DNA of 64,000 bases from Cafeteria roenbergensis. Its lineage: Eukaryota; Sar; Bigyra; Bicosoecida; Cafeteriaceae. Positions within the stretch are counted from its first letter, which is position 1. Each line of letters begins with the position of its first letter. The stretch lies in assembly GCA_008330645.1 (NCBI GenBank), contig VLTN01000004.1, positions 248,001 through 312,000 on the forward strand. The letters are read 5' to 3'. Shown here in pieces: positions 28,779-39,499 of this stretch. A program made the position numbers and the translations under genes. Below the pieces are notes generated by a model. That model was not told where the DNA came from and made no database searches. It saw only the letters and a list, made by a program, of their open reading frames with translations.

Positions 28779-31339
28779 GAGGCGTGGGGGTCTGCTGCGC
28801 CATCCCCGCCGAGCAACGGCGAATCCGCGGACGCAGAGTTGTTCCAGCCGTCACCAGCTCCCCACAGAGCCTTGGAAACGCTGGCGTCGTCGTCTTGGTC
28901 AGCGTCCGCGTCCACTCGTTGCATGGGCCTCGGCCACAAGGCCGAATGCGTGACGCCCTCCAGCAGGTCGCGGGCGCTTCCAAGAGTCGCTTGGCGCAAG
29001 CCTGACAGCGTCTCCTCCGGCGCCTTCATGGGCTTGGCCTTTGCCTTGGGCGCCACAGGCGCTGGCCTGGCCGCAGTCCGTGCAGCAATGGACTCTGCCC
29101 GGAGCCGCTCTGCCTCCTCCCGCGCGCCGGCCTCGGCCTTGGCCTTGGCCACGAGCGCTGAGTGCTTGGGCAGCGATTCCCGGACCCACCACAGCTCCAC
29201 GGTTGCGATGCCGAGCTCGTTTTCGGCAATGAGCGACGCCTTGTCGGCAAGCTTCCAGAAGTTTACCGTTGGGGGCTCCAGGTCCATGTGCTGCTGGTTC
29301 GCGTTGAACTTTTTGCAGTTTGCAAACACGCGACGGGTCTCCGCGATTATGTCTCGCACGGTAACGGGGCCGCTCAGCGGCGGGTGGCCGGTCCGGCGCA
29401 AGAAGGTGAGGCGGTCGCGGACCGACGGCAGGTCCGTGGGCTTGGAGCCCACGACGCTCTCGTAGTTGGGCCAGTCCACGGTCGGGAAGAGGCGAGAGAA
29501 CTTGTCCGAGAACGCCCACATGACCTCGCTGTGGCGCTTCATGCTGCGCTCGTTGCCGATGTGGCGGCTCAAGATGGCAATGGCATCGTCCTGATGCCAC
29601 AGGTTGAGATCGCCCACATGGGCCTCGCGCTCGGCGCGGAGCTTGGTCACCTGGGCCATGAGAGGGGCTGCCTTGGCACTGCAGGCGGGCTCGTCGGCAG
29701 GGTACTTGGCTCCGTGCCGCCGCAGCGCGCGAACGGCCTCCACCAGCGCGTGCTCCGCCCACAGGTGTGCGAAGAGCCAGTACACGCGCCGCGACTGGTT
29801 GGCAAGGTGCTGCACAATCTCCTCGCCCTGCTGGCTCCCGGCGACTGCTTGCTTGGCCTCTGAACACGTGTAAAGCCCCGCAACGCTCCGAATCATGCGG
29901 CTTGCAAACGCCTGGAAGTGCGTGGCAGTGCCAAAGCGCAGGCTGGACGTGCGCGACCCCTTGTCAGTCAGCCCCGCCTTGAGGATGGGAAGTGTGAGCT
30001 CCCCGATGACCTTGCACGATTTCTCATGAACCGCCTGCCCGGCCTTGTGGGCCGCAAGCAGGGGCGCCTCCAACTCCGGACGTCGCAGCGCTGCGGCCAT
30101 GGACTTGGGGCGGGAGTCAAACGTTTCCTTGAAGATGGACGCGGCGACCGGCTCCTTGTCCAGCGCGGAGAGGACGCGCATGCACGCGCGACGCATCAGG
30201 TCCGTGAGGGGACCATGCATCGGGTCGGGCACTTCAGGCTTGGCAGCCGCTGACGAGGAAGGCCGGCAGCGGATGGGGATGGCCGCGCGCTTGCTGGACG
30301 AGCCGCTCGCCACACTGCTCGCGTCGTCCCGAGGCCGCTTTCGCGAGTGCTGCGCAACGGAGGACCTCTGAGTGCCGGTGTGCGACGACGCCACCGACGC
30401 TGCCGAGCTCTGCCGATGAAGGCTGATAGCGATCCGCGGCCCTGCAGATGCCGACGGCGTGGACGAGGACGCGCCACGTCTAGCCCCGCTGATGTTCAGG
30501 CTGACGCTTTCCCCTCCCGATGCCTGCCTCGGGGTGGCTTGGAGCCCGCGGTGAGCCGCCGAGGGCGTTTTCGTCCGAATGGATACAGGCACTGCAGACG
30601 AGCCAGCGGCGGCGATTGGCGGTCCCTGCGACTTGACGCGCGCCGCCTGGGCGCCCTTTGCCGCGGCCGCGGCCGCCTCTGCGGCCGCGGCGGCCGTCGC
30701 CAACGAGGACGCGAGGGCCTTTCCTGTGCCAGGTGCTGCGGCCGATCGCTGGGCCCCGTGCGAGGACGGTTGGGGATACGTGGACAGGCCTGGGAGTGAG
30801 CGAAGCGGCTCCGTGCGGACCGCAGGCTTCGAAGGGACACCGGGTTGCGCTGTGGCCGGCGCTTGGGCCGGGGCCGCAGCCGCGGGGGCCGGTGCGGGTT
30901 CAGCCGGGCCGCTGGCAGGCCCCGCAGCGTGCGACGTCCCGACGCCAGAGGCCGGCTGCGGCACAATGCCCGCGGAATCCTGCTTGGCGGCGGAAGCGGC
31001 GGAGGATGGGGGACGACCAGCCGGGGCCGGGGCAAGGCCGAGGGGCGAGGGGCGGTGAGCCGGCGCCGCCGTCGGAGCGGGCCCGACGCCAGCGGGCGGC
31101 GATGACCTGGCCTGCGAGCTGGCTGCCTGGGCCAGCCGGGATCGCTCGGCGGACAGAACCGCCAGCCCAGGGCCGAGCGCGGAACCGGCCGGCTCGGCCA
31201 CAGCGGAAGCCTTGGCGCTGTCGTGGCCCGACCACGCGGACAGGGAAGCCTTGCTCACACGCTCCCCGAAGGGGCCGTGAGGCGCAGCTGCACGCACCGG
31301 TGCCTGGGTAGCGCCCGCCGAGGCCGGTGCCGCCGGTGC

Positions 31340-31391
<52 letters not shown>

Positions 31392-34300
31392 AGCAAAACT
31401 GGCGCTGGCGCGGCCTGCGGCTGCAGCGTTTGCGGCGCGCCCGGCGTTCTGACCGGAGGGGGCGGCGCATGCGCCGACGGGCCGGGAAGCCGCCGCGCCG
31501 AAGAGGACGAGGACGACGTCGAAGCCATCGGCACAGGGGGGGGCGCCTGAGGGCCGAGCCGCTGCGCAGGCGGCGCCGCCCTGGCAGACGGTTCAGCCTC
31601 CATCAGCTGCGGTGGCGGCATGGGGGACTGCTGCGTGTGTCGCGCTGCGCTCCTCGGCGCGGAGAGGGCTGAGCCGGCTCGGGAGCCCGAAGATGAGTGC
31701 TTGGCGCCTCCGCCTGCCTCCTTCATCCGGGCAAGGGCTTGCAGATAGCCCTTTGCCGCTGCCGGGTACTTGAAGAAGCGCGAAGGCTTCCCCGTGCCCT
31801 TGTTGCTTGCCGCGGGGTTGAGGAAGCTCGAGCCAGACTGCTGAAACTGCTTGCTCGACTTGGTGACATTCTCGAACGCCTTGGCAAGCTCGTCAGCAAA
31901 GAAGAGCACGTCCTCGTTGCCCTTGTTGAACGTTCGGCAGTTGGCCAGCATGAGGCGGACGTCGGCCACCAGGTCCTGGACGAGGCAGTACTCGTTGTGG
32001 ACGACCTTGCAGCGAATGGTGCCCAGGTCCATGGGCTTGCGGATCTTGGTGTAGTAGTCGGAGGCAAAGTCCGGGGTGGACTCGACGGGCGCGAGGAAAA
32101 TGCTTGCTGGCTGAATCAGCCGGCCGGCGTTGGGCCCAAGGCGCACCGGCGCTTTGGCCGCCTCGAGCTTCTTGAGCACGGCGAGGACGGCCTTCTTGTT
32201 GGCCTTGGCCACGGCATCAAGATGCACGCTCTTGCCGACCTGCTCCGTGTGCCGGCGCTTGTGCTGGGGCGCGTGGTCAGCGGGCGACGCCGCCGAGGCG
32301 GCGTCGGCGGCCGAAGCAGACGATGGAGGCCCACCGTGCTGGCGGGACAATGAGGTGGCCGCCGCCTGGCCCGCGTCTGCAGGCAGCGCGCCCGAGTGCA
32401 AAACCGGGGGCGGAGGAAGAGACTGGGGCCCGGCGCGGGTCGGCTGGGGCGCGCGCGCTTGCGTGGTCGGGAGGCTGCTCGCGGGCTGCGCCTGGTACAA
32501 AGCCGGGCCTGGCGCGAGGCTGTGGGGCTGGGCCAAGTGCTTGGGGGGCGGCTGCTGGGCTGCCGTCAGCGAGGCAGGAGCCACAGGCTCGGGCTTGACC
32601 GCGTCCTTAAGGCCAAGGGCCTCCAGGTCCTCGTCGTAGTCGTCATCATCATCGTCATCGCCGCCGCCAGCACCAGCGCCATGGCCAGCGCCATGGCTGG
32701 CACCGTGGCCAGCGCCAGGGCTACCGCGAATGCCAGAGCCGCCTGAAGAGGTCGCAAACCCAGGCGGGACGACGGCTTGGGCCAAGGGCACCGCAGCAGG
32801 CGCCCCGGCAAAGGAGCGCGATGCCAGCAAGCTGGGCTGCATGCTTGCCATCGGCAGGTGAGCGCCGGCGCCCTGGTACGCCATTCCGACGCTCGACGGA
32901 GCGAAACCACGAGCACTCGAGTGCATCGCGCTCGCAGAGGCGCCGGACGGCACGATTGGAACAACGGGCAGTTGGAGGCCCGAGCCTCCGGACACGGGAA
33001 CGGTCGCCAGCGGCCTGCCGCTGGACCCGCTGCGAGCGGACGCGCCTGACTTGGTTCGAGACGCAGTCGCCGGGTGGGGTGATCTCTTGCGAGCAGCAGA
33101 GGCTGTGGATGCGGCGGGCGAGGGGGTGTGGCGGTCGTCGGCGCCAGGAGCAGCAGCCTCCAGCCTCTGGAATGGGCGAGAGCGGTGCACCGGCACCAGC
33201 CCCACACTGAGCCGCGCCGTGTCTTGCAAATCCTTCACAGGGATTCCGAGGTCGGCTGAAAGGATCCGGAGTGCGCGCTGCAGCTCCGCGTCGCACGAGC
33301 TTGCAACGCCGGCGTCGCCAAGGGCGCGCCACACCGTCGCCCCGGTCTGGAACGGAGCGAGGATGAGGGCGATTGCGCCGGATCGGCTGGGGAGGAGCCG
33401 GCAGTGAAGGTCTTCGATGGCCTCCAGCAGAGCAACTGGGCGGCCCAGCACGCCCACGGCAGCAGCGTGCTCCGAGTACTTGGCAAAGAAATCGGTGTTG
33501 TCCAGCGGCCAAACGAACGAGGTCATGCCATCCCCGTCCACAATGGTCTCCAGCGCACCCACCAGCTGCTGGCGCACGGCTGTCACGTCTGCACCCTCGT
33601 GCTTGCCAGACACCCAGCTTGAGTCCGACAGCGCAAACTGCTTCGTGTCCACAAAAGCGGCCAGCTTGGCGTCCAGCACGCCAAGGTACCGCAGGGCGAG
33701 CCGTCGCAGCTCCTTGACCGCGGGAGCAGCGGCCTTGATGCCGTTGTGGACGTTGAACGTCAAGCAGTTGCTGCCGATGCGCCGAAGGTCGAGCGCAGCC
33801 TCGCTGGCGAGCGCGTACCCGCCCCTGCGCCGCAGCCGGGAGAGGATAGGGAGCAGCCCCACGGGGTGCCGAACCGCTTGCGAATACCCGCGCGCAATCG
33901 CATCCGTGGGAGGGGAGCCAAAGCTCGACTTGAACTCCTTGTCCGCCAGGAGCTGCTCGACGATTTGGGCAAGCGCCTGCATCACCTCGTGGGGCTGGGA
34001 CGTGATTGCCCGCGGCAACTTATCCCGGAGCAGGGTCTCCGTAGCAACGACGACATCCTTGTTGCTCGGGCCCTCCCGCACAGCTGCACGAAGCGCGCGC
34101 GCAAACTCCTCGCAGGTGCGAAATTTGCAGTCCCTGGGCGAGGCGCCGAGCATGGCCTGCGACTCGCGCAAAAAGCGTTGGGCAGCAACAGCAGCACGCA
34201 GCGAGTGCAGAGGGGCGGACTCGAGAACAGCCTCGCGTCGTCGCACGTGGCACTCACGAGGCGCAGCAACGACGGGCGAGGAGCGAGGCGGGCAACCCCG

Positions 34301-34539
34301 CGAGAGCGGACCGCCACTGCATGCAGCCCCGCGGCCACGAGGCTCCTGGACAGCGCGTCCCGCCTGCTCACGGCTACCCGATAGAGGTCAACCACGGTCC
34401 CTGGCCTGCCTTCGTGGGGCGTGTCCAGCCGCGAGCACGCCACTTGCGCGAGGTGGCACTGCTTCTCGAGAACCTCCAGGACCTTGTGCAGCTTCGTGAA
34501 GACGAAGATATTCGTGGGCGGGGCGAGGCCCGAAGCCAT
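27824..34539 (-). CDS. Large protein with three bromodomains
   Basis: Probable chromatin reader of acetyl-lysine, 2204 residues. Exons 34539-34258 and 34156-27824, with a 101-base GTGAGT...GCAG intron that keeps frame. The ATG at 34539 begins MASGLAPPTNIFVF. Bromodomain 1 (about residues 150-260) has AVRHPVGLLPI and NCLTFN. Bromodomain 2 (about 725-840) is canonical, with DYYTKIRKPMDLGTI and NCRTFN. Bromodomain 3 (about 1640-1750) has YESVVGSKPTDLPSVRDRL and NCKKFN. The acetyl-lysine-binding Asn is present in all three. Linkers are Ala/Ser/Pro-rich and include a 16-Ala run and an Asp run. The C-terminal ~350 residues are unassigned and include CEACGDSAWQVSVRL. A helical segment just before bromodomain 3 (CMRVLSALDKEPVAASIF) could be a decayed fourth copy. 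No catalytic domain is apparent. Confidence 0.88.
28752..28779 (-). repeat. GTC/GAC trinucleotide run coding poly-Asp
   Basis: About nine uninterrupted triplets in the bromodomain gene encode a run of Asp residues in an acidic linker. Confidence 0.9.
31342..31389 (-). repeat. CCG/CGG trinucleotide run coding poly-Ala
   Basis: About sixteen perfect triplets in the bromodomain gene encode a 16-residue Ala run between bromodomains 2 and 3. Pure triplet runs like this are prone to length change. Confidence 0.92.
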
Positions 34540-34839
34540 GGCAGCCAGCCCGGAACAAGGCCTGCGCGGTACAGGCCTGCAGCGCGCTGGCTGTGCGCCG
34601 TTCTGCTCGGCTCGGCGACCGCGGGAGCCTTGACCGACCGTTCTCCGTTCGCCAGAGGACGGCAGAGCTCTTGCCGCCATTGTGTGTGCGCTGCCCCGCC
34701 GAGGCCGACACAACGCGCGGGTGCATGTCCATCAGGCCTGCAAAGGCGCGCAGCGCGACCTTGTGCCGGGCAGGGGTCAGCGCTGCTGCGTCTGCCGCAG
34801 CGCATGCGTTGGGGTGTCGGGCGCTCGATTCTTGGACAG
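34540..34839. other. Intergenic, Kelch-MORN 3' end to bromodomain 5' end
   Basis: This 300-base spacer lies between two minus-strand genes and holds the bromodomain gene promoter and the Kelch-MORN 3' UTR. No coding-like frame or RNA gene was seen. Confidence 0.4.
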
Positions 34840-37800
34840 TCAGTCACGCACCTCAACGGGGTTCCCAACGACACGGCCCGAGTCAACCACAACGTCAAAC
34901 ACACCTGCCGGGGGCGGGGCACTCTTTCCCAGAACGGCACGCAGGCGCATGATCGCGTCGACGACGGTGGCAGCAGAGCTGCGCTCGCCCGCCCTTGTCA
35001 GCCCGACAATCTGCCCTGAAGTTCTGGGGCGCGGCCGCAGGCGATGGCCCGCCACCGTATCGCGGGCCTGGTCTGCCACCGCCGTCACGGCGCCGGGCGC
35101 GGGTGGAGCGCGCGCTCCGGCGTCACGGGAGGGCGGCCGAGGCGCCACTGTGGTTTCCAGCTCCTCCTCCCCCGCCATGCCAAGCTCGAGTCTCGCCGGC
35201 CCGTGCAGCGTCCCGTCTCGCCAGGTCCCCCTGCACACGGCCCCTGCGAAGGGCACAACCAGCTGGCCCTCGCCGTGTTGCTTGCCAGCGCGCCACTCCC
35301 CGATGTAGATGCAGCCGTCGGCAAAGCGGCAGCGGCCACCGCCCTCCTCCGCGCCGCGCACCATCGTTCCCTCGTACACCCGGGCTACGGCGGGAGGCTC
35401 TCCCGTGCTGTACTCTGCCCGGCCCTTGCCCTCCGGCCGCCCGGCTCGCCACTCCCCGGTGAATGTCAGGCCGCTCTCCGGGTCCCACCCGAAGCCCTCC
35501 CCGTGCGGCCTGTCGTTGGCCCACGTGCCCGAGAACGTGCGGCCGGACGCCCACGCCATGGAGCCCTCGCCGTGGCGCTTGCCGCCGAGCCAGTTGCCCT
35601 CGTACTGCCCACCGTCGGGGTACAGACAGTGCCCCAGTCCGGCCCGGTGTCCGTTGCAAAACTTGCCACGGTAGCGGTGCAGCTCTCGAGTCTCCTCCTC
35701 GCCCGCCCCGGCGCGCATGCCGGCGCGCCAAGATCCCCTGTACCAGCCTCCGAGGTGGTAGTCGACTCGGCCTTCGCCTTCCCGCAGGCCCCGCCAGAGC
35801 TCTCCGTTGTAGTGGTCGCCGTTGGCCTCGTGGTCGTCGCCGCTGCCGTACGGGGCCCCCTGGGTCCACTCGCTCCGAACCCAGCTGCCGTCGGGCCGGT
35901 CCAGCCTCCCGAGCCCCGACTCCACCCCTTTCACGAACTGCCCGTCGTACGTGGCGCCGCGCTTGCAAGTGCTGGTCGCACCTGGGCGGGACGTTGCGCC
36001 CTCCGGATACACCCGACGCCCGTGCCCGTCCAGCTGCGGCACAGCCCGCCCCGCGAACGGGCCAGCCGCCGGCTCCCCGCTCCGGCCCGGCCCGGCGGCG
36101 CTCGCGCCCTCCACCGGCACTGGTGCGAAGCTCCCGGTGTCCTCCACTCCGTCGGACCACACCAGCGTGCCCCGGACCGGCACGTCGTTTCGCCAGGTCC
36201 CCTCAAACCGCACCGGCAGCGGCGCCTGCTCGGCAAGGTCGCCGCCGGCGTGCGGATGCGCTGAGGGCGGCTCCCACAAAGCGGTGCCCTCCCCCTCGCG
36301 GAGGCCCTTGACGGTGGTGCCTGTAAAGGCCGCGCCGTCCGCGCACGCGGCGCCAACGCAAGCCTTGCTAGCAGAGGAGGACGTGGTCGGCGCCCGCCGC
36401 ATCGCCTCCTCGGCAGCGGCCCGTCGGCATGCCTCCTCCGCCCGCGGGTCCCAAGGCGGCATGTCAACAAGCCAGCAAACGGGAGCCGCCGGCGCGGCCC
36501 GGCGAGTGGCACCCCCAGAGGGCCCGCCCGCCGCCACGGGGTCACCGCTCGCAACCACGAGCCGAAGGCAGGTGCGCAGGGCAGGCTTGGCTGGCTCAGC
36601 ATCGTCCGCCGCGCCAGCCGGCACCTCGTCGGCGGGCACTTCTGCGCCTCCGGCTTGGGCCGCCGCTGCCGGCTCGGCCCGCGAGTCTGTCATCAGCGCA
36701 CCGTCTGCGGCAGGGGGCTCCGCCACGGGGGCCTCGAACGCCACCGCAAGGGGGCGCAGACTCGACGTTGCAGCAGAAGCCAGGCCCCACACGCCCGGCC
36801 CCAGGTCGGCAGCAGAGGCGTCCCCTGCCGGGTCAAGGGCCGTGCGCGCGAGAGACGCAGTCTCGGGCGCGTTTGTCCAGCGAGCCGACGCCGACAGCAC
36901 CCCAAGCGGCTCTACTGCCAGACTGTCCCACTTCCCCGTCGAGGGATCGAGCGCCCAAAGGCGGAGGCGGTCTCCGGCGCCGTCGCAGCTGCCGCCCGAG
37001 TCGGCGCCGTCGCTGCCGCCGGCCTCGTCGAGAGCCAGCTCCTGCACCCACCTGACGAGGTCAACCGAGGGGGCGGCCGCAGCGGCGCCGCTGGACTCCT
37101 CCCCCTCCTCCTCTGCTCCTTGCGCCTCAGCCGCGGCGGCCGCGGCTTGGGCCTCCAGGGCTGCCTGCCTCTCGCGGGCGGCCTCCATCAGGGCCGTGCG
37201 AACGCTCGAGGCAGCGTCGCTCGCGGCGGAACTCACGCCTCCCACCAGGATTAGCCGGCCGACGCGCTCCCAGGGCTGCAGCACCTTGGGCTCGGGTTCA
37301 GCCGCGGCGCCGTCCGCGGCCGCCGCTCCGGCCTTGCCGGCCTTCCCGCCCTTGTCCTTGCCAGCCGCCTTCTTCTTGTCCTTGGCCGCTGCGCCGCCCT
37401 TCTTCTTGTCCTTGCCACCCTTCCCTGACGACTCCTCCTGGTCGTCCCGTGGAGGCGCCAGGACGTAGACGTCCGCCGTGGGGCGTTTCGGCGGCGCCAG
37501 GTATCGTGCCGGAACGTTTGCCCAGACGAGGCTGTGCCACGCAAGACGCCCTGGAGCAGGGCCGCGCAGGAGGGGCGCGTCGGGGTCCACAGCCACCTCC
37601 TCCGGCTCGGCGGCGGCGTCGGCCGGCGTGCCAGAGGGAACCGGCCTCGGGCGCAGCGCTGGCAGCGCCGGCACGCGGATACGGCGCCAACGCAGGCTGT
37701 CCACGTGCAGCGCCCAGGTGTCGCCGGTACCCAGGCCGCCGCGTTGGCCACCGTTGATGACGATCTCGCGCGTCTCGGGCACGAAGGCCGCGGCGAAGCG

Positions 37801-39126
37801 CGAGCGGGGCAGAGGAAGGCAGCCCCCGGCTGGGCCGGCTGAAGAAGAGGCGGCTTCGTCCCCCGCCGACGGGCCCGCAGAGACGCCAGCGGCGACAGCA
37901 AGCGCCCTGCTCCATGCAACGCCTCGCTCGTCGCCGGCAGCGAGGGGCGCGTCTGCCCTGCCCGCTGCCGCGTCGCTCTCGTCCGCCTGCCTCGCCTCAA
38001 CCTCTTCGCCAGCAAGCTGCACCGCCGGGTTGTACCACAGCTGCTTGCTCACGTCGAGCACCCACAGCGCGTCACCGCAGGGCCCGCTCGGGCCCTCGCC
38101 CCCGAGCACGAACACCCGGTCCCGCGTCGCCGAGTCTGGGGGAGGGAGCACCCGGACGACGGCCTCTGCAACGTCGTCAGCAGGAGCAGCGGCAGAGCCT
38201 GCCCCTCCTTTGCCCGCCCCTCCTTTGCCCGTCCCGCCCTTGCCCGCCTTGCCGCCAGCGCCCTTGCCGGAAGCCGCAGGAGCCGAGCCCTCGCCCGAGG
38301 CGGCCGCAGCTGCTGCCTCTGCTGCAGTGGAGCCTGCTCGCAGAGCCGGAACTGCCACCGCTGCGTGCCAGGTCCGGGAGCTGGGCCAGAGCAGCGGCTC
38401 CGCCGCAGGCAAGTCCGATCCCTCGGCAGCCGCAGGACCCTTCCCTGCCTTCTTCTTTCCGCCGCCCTTGCCAGAGTCCTCCGCAGCGGCAGCCGCCGCC
38501 GCCGCGGCTGAGGCCTCTCGCTCGGCCTCCAGCGCCTGGGCTGCTTGCGTTGCTTTGGCAGTGGGGCCCGTGGCGTCCAGAGTGATCTGAAGCTGGCCCG
38601 GAGCACTGGCGTCGTCGCGCGCCTCCAGAAAGACCAGCCTGGCTGCCCGCATCGCCTCCTGCGCGCTGGCACCGGCCAGCTGAGCGCTGCAGTCCGCACC
38701 GCCGAAAATGACGAGCGTGCTCCCAACAGTGCACGTCGCCGCTCCTACCACATTCAGAGCGGCCAAGAGCGGCCCGGACTCATCCCGTTCCTCGGAAGTC
38801 GCGCCAGGCGATGCTCTCACGTGCACCGCGTCAGGAATCAGCACAGGAGGCGCGCACTTGCTGGCCATCTCGGAGGCCGCCTCCAGGCCCGCGTCCGCCC
38901 CCGGCGCAGCGGCCCATGGCCCCGGCTCCGGGAGCACCGCGAGGGCCTGCTTGGTGACGGAGTGGGCTGCCTCCTTCCCCCGCAGCGTGCCGCCGATGCG
39001 CACCACCCTCGCGGCTCCGGCGCCGGGCAGTTGCGCAAAGCACGCTCCCCGCCGGCCAGCCCAGTCCACGGCGTCCGCAGCCGGAACCACCGGCCACGCG
39101 CCAGCGGTGCTTGGCCGCGCCTTCAT
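34840..39126 (-). CDS. Kelch-repeat and MORN-repeat protein
   Basis: Single exon, 1428 residues, two repeat architectures in one chain. The N-terminal ~950 residues carry widely spaced Kelch-like blades: CTVGSTLVIFGGADCS, RTWHAAVAVP, DRVFVLGGEGPSGPCGDALW, SRFAAAFVPETREIVINGGQ and RVGRLILVGGV. They are separated by Lys/Gly- and Ala-rich inserts such as SGKGGKDKKKGG. The C-terminal ~400 residues contain about nine MORN repeats, for example YEGNWLGGKRHGEGSMAW, FSGTWANDRPHGEGFGW and YIGEWRAGKQHGEGQL. MORN arrays bind membranes or act as scaffolds, and are common in ciliary and cortical proteins. I infer a scaffold role and cannot assign a complex. The start at 39126 (MKARPSTAG) is the ATG nearest the first blade; 39282 is an alternative. 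Both lie downstream of the preceding gene's stop. Confidence 0.82.
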   Translation of the reverse strand: MKARPSTAGAWPVVPAADAVDWAGRRGACFAQLPGAGAARVVRIGGTLRGKEAAHSVTKQALAVLPEPGPWAAAPGADAGLEAASEMASKCAPPVLIPDAVHVRASPGATSEERDESGPLLAALNVVGAATCTVGSTLVIFGGADCSAQLAGASAQEAMRAARLVFLEARDDASAPGQLQITLDATGPTAKATQAAQALEAEREASAAAAAAAAAEDSGKGGGKKKAGKGPAAAEGSDLPAAEPLLWPSSRTWHAAVAVPALRAGSTAAEAAAAAASGEGSAPAASGKGAGGKAGKGGTGKGGAGKGGAGSAAAPADDVAEAVVRVLPPPDSATRDRVFVLGGEGPSGPCGDALWVLDVSKQLWYNPAVQLAGEEVEARQADESDAAAGRADAPLAAGDERGVAWSRALAVAAGVSAGPSAGDEAASSSAGPAGGCLPLPRSRFAAAFVPETREIVINGGQRGGLGTGDTWALHVDSLRWRRIRVPALPALRPRPVPSGTPADAAAEPEEVAVDPDAPLLRGPAPGRLAWHSLVWANVPARYLAPPKRPTADVYVLAPPRDDQEESSGKGGKDKKKGGAAAKDKKKAAGKDKGGKAGKAGAAAADGAAAEPEPKVLQPWERVGRLILVGGVSSAASDAASSVRTALMEAARERQAALEAQAAAAAAEAQGAEEEGEESSGAAAAAPSVDLVRWVQELALDEAGGSDGADSGGSCDGAGDRLRLWALDPSTGKWDSLAVEPLGVLSASARWTNAPETASLARTALDPAGDASAADLGPGVWGLASAATSSLRPLAVAFEAPVAEPPAADGALMTDSRAEPAAAAQAGGAEVPADEVPAGAADDAEPAKPALRTCLRLVVASGDPVAAGGPSGGATRRAAPAAPVCWLVDMPPWDPRAEEACRRAAAEEAMRRAPTTSSSASKACVGAACADGAAFTGTTVKGLREGEGTALWEPPSAHPHAGGDLAEQAPLPVRFEGTWRNDVPVRGTLVWSDGVEDTGSFAPVPVEGASAAGPGRSGEPAAGPFAGRAVPQLDGHGRRVYPEGATSRPGATSTCKRGATYDGQFVKGVESGLGRLDRPDGSWVRSEWTQGAPYGSGDDHEANGDHYNGELWRGLREGEGRVDYHLGGWYRGSWRAGMRAGAGEEETRELHRYRGKFCNGHRAGLGHCLYPDGGQYEGNWLGGKRHGEGSMAWASGRTFSGTWANDRPHGEGFGWDPESGLTFTGEWRAGRPEGKGRAEYSTGEPPAVARVYEGTMVRGAEEGGGRCRFADGCIYIGEWRAGKQHGEGQLVVPFAGAVCRGTWRDGTLHGPARLELGMAGEEELETTVAPRPPSRDAGARAPPAPGAVTAVADQARDTVAGHRLRPRPRTSGQIVGLTRAGERSSAATVVDAIMRLRAVLGKSAPPPAGVFDVVVDSGRVVGNPVEVRD

Positions 39127-39499
39127 TCCACAGCCCCTTGGCTTCGGCTCCGTCGGGCGCGCAACCTTGTGCCTGAGCAGCGGGCTGTTGCATCGCGGCC
39201 GCGCTGTCGGTTGTGCTCTGCCGGCCTGGCCGCCGCCCGCTTGCGCGACAGAATTTTGAGCGGCTCGCATCGGAGCGCCCATCGCGCGGTCGTGCCGGCG
39301 GCCCGTTCTCTGCAGCGCGAAGCTGTAGCTGCCGGGAAAGCCAGGCGAGCAGGCGCCACTTGCGCCGCAAGACTGTGCACGCCATGCTCCGCTGTGCGTG
39401 CGTGCGCGCACACACTCCGAAAAAATTTGCTCCTCACGAATCACGCACGTGCACACCCATAGCCACGCCCACACGCGATCTCGCCGCAGCGGGGCCCGC
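39127..39499. other. Intergenic upstream of the Kelch-MORN gene
   Basis: This 373-base spacer lies between minus-strand genes. It includes a T-rich element on the coding strand (GAGCAAATTTTTTCGGAG, about 39416-39433) that stands out from the GC background and could be a promoter element. In-frame codons continue through it on the minus strand without conserved sequence. Confidence 0.4.
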
